Source: Rhytidiadelphus loreus
Taxonomy: Eukaryota; Streptophyta; Bryopsida; Hypnales; Hylocomiaceae
Length of the DNA: 64,000 bases
Assembly (NCBI GenBank): GCA_947034895.1
Contig: OX344764.1
Coordinates: forward strand, 73,451,348-73,515,347
Direction of reading: 5' to 3'
Every line of letters starts with the position of its first letter. Positions within the stretch are counted from its first letter, which is position 1. Positions 57,060 through 64,000 of the stretch are shown here, in pieces. The translations under genes were made by a program, and so were the position numbers. Under the pieces are notes generated by a model. The model saw nothing but the letters and a program-made list of their open reading frames with translations. It was not told the origin of the DNA and did not search any database.

Positions 57060-57815
57060 TTGCTTCTTGCATCTCTGGATAGAAGTGCAACGCTTCTGAT
57101 GAACGCTTCCAAAAGCTTGAGGCTTTCTTTGTGTAATTCACCCTAACCAAAGCTTCCAATTGTGACAAAGTGTCCAATCTCTACAAGGCTGCACATGAAG
57201 CCACAACAACCACAGTTATGGAAAAATCTTATTTGCAAGGATGACTACGCAAATTCCTAGAAATTTCTACAATTCGACCTTGTTCATTCTGTGAGTCAGC
57301 ATGGATACTCAATGTGTAACAAGTTATGACTGTCATATCATTTGCATCTGCACTGTCTTCAGTACTACAACTTGAATTAATAAATGCACCATACCACCAA
57401 AAATAATTGCACCAGGGGGCATCACAATCCTGATGTTGCTTACTACTGTCGTCACGTAGGCACATTCTCTAACATCCTAGAATTCAGTACTTTCGAAAAG
57501 GCCTCGCAATTGAGGCTCTGGCAAGTGTACAAACAAGAGATAGTTTGAATCGGGTTGCAATTTCCATCATCACCTACCACTTGATAGGCTTCAAGGAGGC
57601 TGGAGTCATTTAGTCGCAAAGCAACCATGACACACAAAAAAAGGTGCCAGCGTCGCATCTCTTCCAAAGACTCCACAGACACTGCACGAAACTACAATAC
57701 AGAAAAACCTTGCACCACATATCTCGCAAAACCTGAGACCAGTCACCAGATAAATTCTCACTACCACACCACACACACAAGTACACATTTTTACATATAT
57801 CAAATGATGTCAAGA
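57060..57815. other. Conserved upstream region of the right tandem kinase gene
   Basis: Counterpart of 33163-33885. Small frames on the minus strand differ from those in the left copy, so they are unlikely to be coding. Confidence 0.45.
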
Positions 57816-57821
57816 ACGAAA

Positions 57822-58100
57822 CCCCGAAAGGACCAGATCCATTGGGACATGATCAAAACATCATGCTTGAGCAAAATCTATACTTTCAAATTGTGTTCAA
57901 ATATCAATCTATATTTTTATTATGTGACATTATGGATTGTCTATCATTGAAAATTTTCAATTTGTTCCTTTGAAAAGATTGTCATTGTTAAAAATTTTAT
58001 AGCAAAAAGTAAAAATAAATTAGCAAATATAGCAAAAACACTCCAATTAAGTTGACAATTTCTTAGGAGGTACAAGTAGCAAATGGAGTGAAGATCTATG
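57822..58100. repeat. Repeat family C copy, right unit
   Basis: Paralogue of 33889-34115. The left terminal motif is worn to CCCCGAAAGGACC and the TTAA is mutated. It keeps the AAACATCATG segment that the left copy has lost and lacks the 34121-34299 insertion. A further TTAA-CCCC start occurs at 58103-58110 without a visible partner. Confidence 0.5.
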
Positions 58101-58700
58101 AGTTAACCCCTTAAGGACCAAACATTCAAATTTTGAACAATGGATGAAAGCACATCCCAAGTACACAAAAATGCGTTTTTTCACCCAAATTGAAATTTGT
58201 ACAAACTTTAGGTCAAATACTTTTTAAATGCATATTATTTACAAAAGTAACAACTTAATTTTTGGGGAGTGTTGCAAGTTACATTGAGAAATTGAAGGAT
58301 ACAGAATATTATTCATATAAAGTCTAGATAAACAATCGATAAGTTGCTAGGTAAACAAATTTTGCCCTTCACCCAGAGAGACTGCAGAAACAATCAAATA
58401 CTCAACTTTTAGAACTTTTAGATCTATAAAGTGAAGGGGACACTAGACTTGAAAAACTTTCAAACCCTAGCCCCACATTTCCCTGGTCAAAATTGGTTTG
58501 ATGTTTGGTCCTTGGACGATGGAAGCACTATAGCAACTTCAAATTGCAATGCAATTCAAGGAAGGCCTACATCATGCCCTCAGCAGAAAAAGAAAAAAAA
58601 ATTCTTGGTGAGAAACTCAACCCCCAACTGCAAAAGCAGCACCAGGATTTACAAAGACGGGAAACATCACAAAATTCGGACTGCAAGCAACAAATCTTAC

Positions 58701-58766
58701 CTTCAGATAGCATGTGATTCCAATCGAAGTCCGCAACTGCACGCTGGAGAGCTACGGCGCAAGACC
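58701..58766 (-). other. Candidate 66-bp leader exon of right kinase gene
   Basis: Bounded by CTTTGCAG and GAAG|GTAAGA on the minus strand, like 34925-34985. One frame is fully open (containing VALQRAVADFDWNHMLSE), which is the only reason to consider it coding. Confidence 0.45.
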
Positions 58767-59269
58767 CTGCAAAGACAAGAACGACATGTTAAAACCATTT
58801 TGATAATGATACTCAGACAAGAGCCTGCAAAGAAACGCTAGGGGACACTGACATACCATCAGTACAATGACTATTAATTCAAAACAGTAAAACACAATGA
58901 ACAAGGTTGAACCGGGAGAATTCAACATTCTAAGTAAGCAAATGTAACATTCTTGACTGCCTATCACATATTAATTACAAGATGATCCAGAATACTATTC
59001 TGCCTGCCAGTTAATTTTCTCGCAGATCACTTTGCATTTCTGAGGTGAAGAAAAACAAGTAACCGCATACATGTATCCGCGTAAGCAAAAGAAAGAAACC
59101 TAGAAATCAATTCAAGAAACACATCCACGTCTAAAAACTCTCACGCAAATTGGAGTGCTGCATACAAATCTAACAAAACAGGACAGAATCAAGACATAAT
59201 TGCGTGGCCCAAGAAGCTTGGAAAGACACCGGAAATTCGTGGAATGCGTAGATCCTTCGAAATTCACAA

Positions 59270-59640
59270 GCACTGCTCAGAGATATCTCTAACCTCGGAG
59301 GCTCGGACTGCTGACAATGAAGGTCAAAACCGACAGACATAGCATCCAACGCTACCCCTCGATCTCACTCGCTCTGAATCCGTCTTCAACAGAAACCCTC
59401 AGAGTACTCGTGTGCTTCTGTACCCTGCCATGACAGAGGAACCAAAAACTCCAGTGAAATCAAACCAGTGATCTCTGCCGACACCAAATTCCCACCACTG
59501 CAAAGCGATTCGGATTTGCGCATCGTCTTCCAATGACGTAATGGTGAACCCTCGTACGCCGCAAGTGTTGCATCTCTCCCACTCGCTCTCCAGGGACACT
59601 GACAAGAGTATTGCAGAGCAAATGTCGGTAAGGTCCAATT
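59270..59640 (-). promoter_or_regulatory. Conserved promoter/first-exon region, right gene
   Basis: Counterpart of 35500-35885. The two copies share GAGAGCGAGTGGGAGAGATGC-like sequence (first 20 bases GAGAGCGAGTGGGAGAGATG) and the run to CTATGTCTGTCGGT. Beyond 59640 the units are no longer alignable. Confidence 0.4.
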
Positions 59641-59732
59641 TCGAATTGATGAGCAGTGGTTTGAAGAGTGGATGATTTTCATCCGATATTCTGTGTTTAT
59701 TAACTAAGTGCCTGGCAATCAGTGGGATTAAG

Positions 59733-60527
59733 AGCATCACCACCCGTCTCACAAAATGCGGGGTGGTTTGGCTTGCAAAATCCGGGGCCATCCAATTTGC
59801 AAGTCATGCCGCCCCACCCATTGCATGCTATAACCCCATTCTGCAAGACAAGTAAGTTTCCAAATTTGGATCGCTTTGCAAGGTAGACCAATGGGCTATA
59901 GCGCTAAAGGTCCGTACTTTGGGGGAAAGTGTCGGTGCTCTTGTCTCATGTGGTTTGCAAGCCAATTTGCAAGCCATGCTTTGGCTTAGAGCATCACCAC
60001 CCGTCTTGCAAAAAGTGGTGGTGATTTGGCCTGCAAAATGCAGAACCATCTGCTTTGCAAGCCGGGTGGTGAGCTGCGCCCCACTCACAACCTGCTAAAA
60101 GGTGGTTGCCAATAAACACAGAGTAATAAACATGATAACAAATTGTGTATGACCACCTGTGCGCAAATGACCCGTGGACAATCAAGTAAAACCATTTGGT
60201 GCCAAAGTTGTGGAAAGGCGGTTGAGAGCTTGTCACTTCTATTATGTAGGCCGCTCTGACTACCAACTTGCAACCTACAAAATCTCAAGATATGTTAGCC
60301 GCCGAATAACCCCGCTCATCCGTTTTGCAAGACAAGTGGGGATGCTCATACAAAATCCCCCAATTTGCAAGTCATGCTTTGGCTTGCAAAATCCCCCATT
60401 TTGCAAGCCACCCAAGGCTTTTTGCCCGGTCTCTTAACAATTTCATTTGTTTTGTAAGACGGGTGGGGCACTTTTGCAAGCCATCCAAGGACAAGTCATC
60501 CGTTTTGCATGACGAGTGGGCATGCTC
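59733..60527. mobile_element. Harbinger-like (TAA-flanked) element, probably two nested
   Basis: TAA (59730-59732) then GAGCATCACCACCCGTC; a second start TTA-GAGCATCACCACC at 59986-59989; common end GAGTGGGCATGCTC (60527) then TAA. The interior repeats the words TTTGCAAG and CTTGCAAA many times. End sequence and target site match the elements at 35973-37549, but the interior differs. Both kinase genes therefore have independent insertions of this class just upstream. Confidence 0.58.
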
Positions 60528-60530
60528 TAA

Positions 60531-61109
60531 CCCCTAAACGTCTAGAGTATTCTCCAAAATTCACGATTTGAGAAAAATCACCGTGAAGTACTCTTAGGAA
60601 GAATACTTTGGAATTGATAAACAAATAAAAGTTGTAGATTTTGATTTTTAGATTTTATCCGTACGGTTAGATTCACCAATGCTATCACTAATATTTTTCT
60701 ACAAATTTTGAAAGGGAAATTTCAAAATTCCTTTGAAATTCAATTACAAGCAAAATATTGTCATTTTTTGAGTAAAATTTGTTGGAATGGATTTGAAATG
60801 AGGTTGCCTTGATATGGTGATTTTTTGAAATTGTTCTTTTCTCAAAATCTATGACCTCATTTTTGCAAATCCAATTTTGAACTAGAGTCAATCCAATTTT
60901 GGTTTAGTCAACCACTTGACACACTTCCACATTTGTAATTTAGAAAGATAATGTACTCTAGTAATACCAAATCCAACCATTAGATAGGACAACAACTTGA
61001 TAAAGTATCTCCACGAATTAGGATGACTTTCATCCAAGTAGTAATGAGAAAAAAAAGTGATTTTCAATTTGTTCATCATCTAGAAATTGGACAACAGAGC
61101 GCTTCAGGG
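60531..61109. mobile_element. piggyBac-like element, worn, directly abutting the previous one
   Basis: CTAA (60527-60530) then CCCCTAAACG at the left; CGCTTCAGGG then TTAA (61110-61113) at the right. The inverted repeats are short and imperfect, so this is less certain than the others. Confidence 0.45.
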
Positions 61110-62153
61110 TTAACCTTGGAAGGACATTGTCAACCTAAAATGTTTGATGGTCCGATGAATGACTTCATTCTTAACTATAATGACTTCATTATTAACTATA
61201 GAAACAAAGAATGCAACTACAATAGTAGTCCAATAATCCAAGTTTTTTGGTGACTACCGGGGTCATGGAGGTTGTAACCTCTTAAAATTAATCCTATCCT
61301 AGTTGATAGATGACTTTCAATATTAATTGTACATTTGAAGAATGCACTTATTGGTTCGAAAATCAAATCATTTTCAATTGGCAAAGGAAATTGGTGATAC
61401 GTCTTGTCATCTCATTATTTTCAAGGTGAAACCTTATAGGATGGAGCCTATGACCATATGGTTACACACTTCAAAAGCCTTCAATTTGTATGGTCCATTT
61501 TGCATCTAAATTGAAATGAATCTTATTTTTTATTTCTTATTATTTAGAGTTGAAATCATATGTGTTCTTTCAATAAATAAAAATGAATAGTAAATCAAAT
61601 TCTTTTATAAAAAAAATGAAATTATTATGATTTTTTCTATAAAAAATTAAAATATAACCTTAAATTACAAAATAAGCCTACAGAATCTAAGAACTCATCT
61701 ACAAGTGCATATTATAGTACAAATAGGTGTTATCTAAACCAAATTTTTGAATAATTCTATAATTAGAAATTCAAGAGCCCATGGTTATCCTAAGAATCAA
61801 ATACTTAGTGATAAAGTATTTAATAATGGAAAATTTCAAAAATTTCAAATTGGACTAGACACTAAATTTTATAAGCTTCATTTCATTGGTTAGGATCAAA
61901 TTTACTAAATGATAATAATTTTTTTGGTCTAAAATTTAGATCAAGATTAACAAGATAGAAGTTACTAAGTATACTAGCTAGAAAGGCATTTTGTGATTTG
62001 CAAATTTAGCATCTTTATTCTAAAAAGAAATCCATAGTGTTCTAAATAATTTGGAATTTTTCACCACTAAAGCACTACAATAATACTCAAGGAACTATTT
62101 TAAACAAATTAGTTAAAAAACATCCATTTTACAAAAAGAAAAACCCTTCACTA

Positions 62154-62470
62154 CACTAAAATTGGTAACTAAAATTGGTAAATAGTGTTGGCTACACTAA
62201 TTGTCAATAATAACACTAAATAATTGTGATTTGCAAGGTTAGTGTAGTGATGGTTAATAGTGTAATCTTCATTTTAATCTATTCTAACACTATTTTAGCT
62301 TTTTAGTAAAATTTGGTCATTTCAACATTTTTACGAGAGTGCATTTAGTGTTAGATGGGAACAAAATATAGAAGTTTGAAAATAGAAGCAGGAACAAAAT
62401 ATAGAAGTTAGAATATAAAAAACAAGGAACAACACTAATTATCACCCAACACTATTTACCAATTTCAGTG
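62154..62470. mobile_element. MITE with TA target site and CACTRAA ends
   Basis: CACTAAAATTGGTAA at the left and TTACCAATTTCAGTG at the right, with TA on both sides. The left unit (about 41420-41435, CTTCACTAGTACAAATG) is uninterrupted at this point. TA duplication with CACT ends fits Tc1/mariner-type MITEs rather than CACTA elements, which duplicate 3 bp. A short internal tandem copy of ACTAAAATTGGTA sits at the left end. Confidence 0.7.
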
Positions 62471-62935
62471 TAATACAAATGCAAGTTGAAAAAACCATTT
62501 CAAACTATGGTTGGATGTTAAATTTGCGATTTTTTATGTGCAATTGTATTAATTTAAGCCTAAATTTCATACAAAACAATGTTAGGTTTGTGCACAATGT
62601 TTTCTTCAATGTGGATTTGTATTAGTGGTTGTTTCATTATTCATAAGGCTTTTCGACTCTACTAGTGTTTTAAGATTAATTTGTGTTCTTAAATAGTATA
62701 CTTTGTCAAATTTCCAAAAGAGATTTTAGTGAGTTTCATATAGAGGGGCTCTTTTGACATAATGCCTAAAGATCTTAGTGACCAATTATGTATAAGTCAT
62801 AATCCTACAAGTTTTTCTTAAGCCCCTACCAAATATCAATTATAACCTCTTCCAAACTACATTAAGATTGACAAATCTTGAAGTTGTAAGGTTCCCTCAA
62901 GTATATAAGGAAGATGGCAATTGGAATTATAACTA

Positions 62936-63038
62936 CACTGAATAGTGAAATTAGGTTGCCCTACACTAATTTCTCATATCTAACACTGTTAGACATGGTC
63001 AACTATAGTTTGGGGCAACCTAATTTCACTATTCAGTG
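62936..63038. mobile_element. 103-bp palindromic MITE with TA target site
   Basis: CACTGAATAGTGAAATTAGG at the left is exactly mirrored at the right, ending CAGTG, and TA flanks both sides. The arms (27 bp, closing with GGTTGCCC and GGGGCAACC) are near-perfect. It lies in a right-only block (about 62650-63160). Ends are related to 62154-62470. Confidence 0.68.
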
Positions 63039-63721
63039 TATACAAACTTCCCTTCTTCTTTCCAACCGCATTGAGTACGTAGCAATGCTAGTTAAGTGAC
63101 AAGAAAGGGTCATGGATTAGTAGGACCTCACTTAATAAAAGCTTTCTACAAATCCAATGGGTACTTTTCTTTTCTTTCATATTAGTAGAATTTTGATCTT
63201 ATGAGTTGCAAAGCAAAGAAGGTACTATCAATGAAACAATATTAACTTCAATTGTGTATATCCATAAATACATGTGGAGCAATTTGCATAATAACTACTA
63301 TTTTACTAAGCATACAAGGAATTGAAGTTGCCATTATATGTGGTTTGCAAAGAATAGAATTGTTTGGCACATCAATGGCAGGGCATCACTAATTTAACCT
63401 AAACACAAAAAGAAGATAATTTGTGATCTTGAAACCAATATGAATGAAGAATTTGTTGGGTAGTTCAATCCTAACTACCTCAAACGAATATTTATAGTGA
63501 ATGTCAACTCAAAGATCAAGGATGGCACACATTCACTATACGATGGCAAGGATTAGAAGTAATTAACAATAGGTCAATTCTTTTATAGCCATAATTGATT
63601 TTTTGACAAATTTCATTTTCACAAAATGTGATTTCAAGTGCTAAAAATGATGACTTTCAAGAGATGGAAATTTTATATAGTTGACTATATGAAATATGAA
63701 ACCCTAAAGTTATAAAGTTAA

Positions 63722-63960
63722 CCTTGAACTATTGCAAAATGATCAAACATCATGTTTAAGCTAATTTATCCTTTCAAATTGTATTTAAAGTATTAATCTC
63801 ATATTTTTTGTATGTGATATTTTGGATTGTCTTTCACAATTAAAAAATTCAATTTCTTTTGTGAAAAATTGTCATTATTAGATTTATTATAGCAAAAAGT
63901 GAAAATAAATTAGTAAAAATAGCAAAAATAATTCAATTAATTTGAATTTTTTTGAGGGTT
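63722..63960. repeat. Repeat family C copy at window end
   Basis: Matches 42836-43090 (paralogous) and, more distantly, 33889 and 57822. The final 40 bases before the window end (containing GGGGAGGACACTCCCC) leave the repeat and are GC-richer. Confidence 0.5.
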
Positions 63961-64000
63961 ACAAGTCCGGGGAGGACACTCCCCACGTTTTAGCAACCCA

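Larger units (their letters stand above)
50095..64000. repeat. Right unit of the large direct segmental duplication
   Basis: Partner of 26130-43250; the anchor positions are given there. It continues past the window end. It lacks the 36-40.5 kb element cluster of the left unit but has its own Harbinger-like block at 59733-60527. Confidence 0.85.

Noticed and set aside
57606..57803. Cys-rich minus-strand frame beside the right kinase gene
   Set aside because: The left copy does not preserve the frame; more likely leader intron.
62154..62470. CACTA superfamily assignment
   Set aside because: Flanks show a 2-bp TA duplication and an empty site, not the 3-bp duplication of CACTA elements.
1..64000. 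CRISPR arrays, tRNA or rRNA genes, bacterial operons
   Set aside because: No regularly spaced repeat-spacer pattern, no cloverleaf with A/B boxes and no rRNA core sequence could be recognised; repeats are dispersed or palindromic.

Overview
The window looks like nuclear DNA of a land plant, most likely a seedless one such as a moss, liverwort or lycophyte. The reasons are spliceosomal introns, plant-type CACTA, Ty1/copia and Harbinger-like elements, a Penelope-like reverse transcriptase relic, and kinase and SERAC1-like hydrolase families that I associate with bryophyte immune-type genes. The species cannot be fixed from the sequence alone. Most of the 64 kb is AT-rich, repeat-derived DNA. 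Only four long open exons look like working genes.

Layout. 0.2-3.7 kb is a complete non-autonomous CACTA transposon. 4.3-6.3 kb is a broken reverse transcriptase relic of Penelope-like type. 6.3-10.9 kb holds a 34-bp minisatellite invaded by a hairpin element and another palindromic element, otherwise no gene. 10.9-16.5 kb is a decayed Ty1/copia element, itself split by a 0.56-kb inverted-repeat element that has a second copy at 19.2 kb. 17.9-20.1 kb has unrecognised coding scraps on the minus strand. 20.2-25.8 kb consists of dispersed repeats. 26.1-43.2 kb and 50.1-64 kb are two copies of one large direct duplication, offset by about 24 kb. 43.2-50.1 kb has a broken trihelix-like gene and several small inverted-repeat elements.

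The core of each duplicated unit is a pair of long minus-strand open frames. Sequence evidence indicates that each pair is two exons of one gene. Both copies have a consensus donor and acceptor around a 179-bp intron, with phase 0 on both sides and a conserved reading frame running from the acceptor into the second open frame. The product is a tandem kinase protein of about 1,440 residues (left) or 1,330 residues (right). Each half has a cysteine-containing helical domain followed by a kinase domain. In the left gene both kinases keep HRD and DFG. In the right gene the second kinase reads HQN and GFG and has lost a loop glycine, so it should be a pseudokinase. Kinase-pseudokinase tandems are a known class of plant immune receptors. 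Next to both genes lie broken pieces of a SERAC1-like alpha/beta hydrolase.

The most distinctive repeat signal is a burst of short elements with ends beginning CCC(C)TAAA that sit in duplicated TTAA sites, the signature of piggyBac transposition. One of them has a clean paralogous empty site in the other copy of the segmental duplication. The small elements therefore also act as time marks for the history of the duplication.
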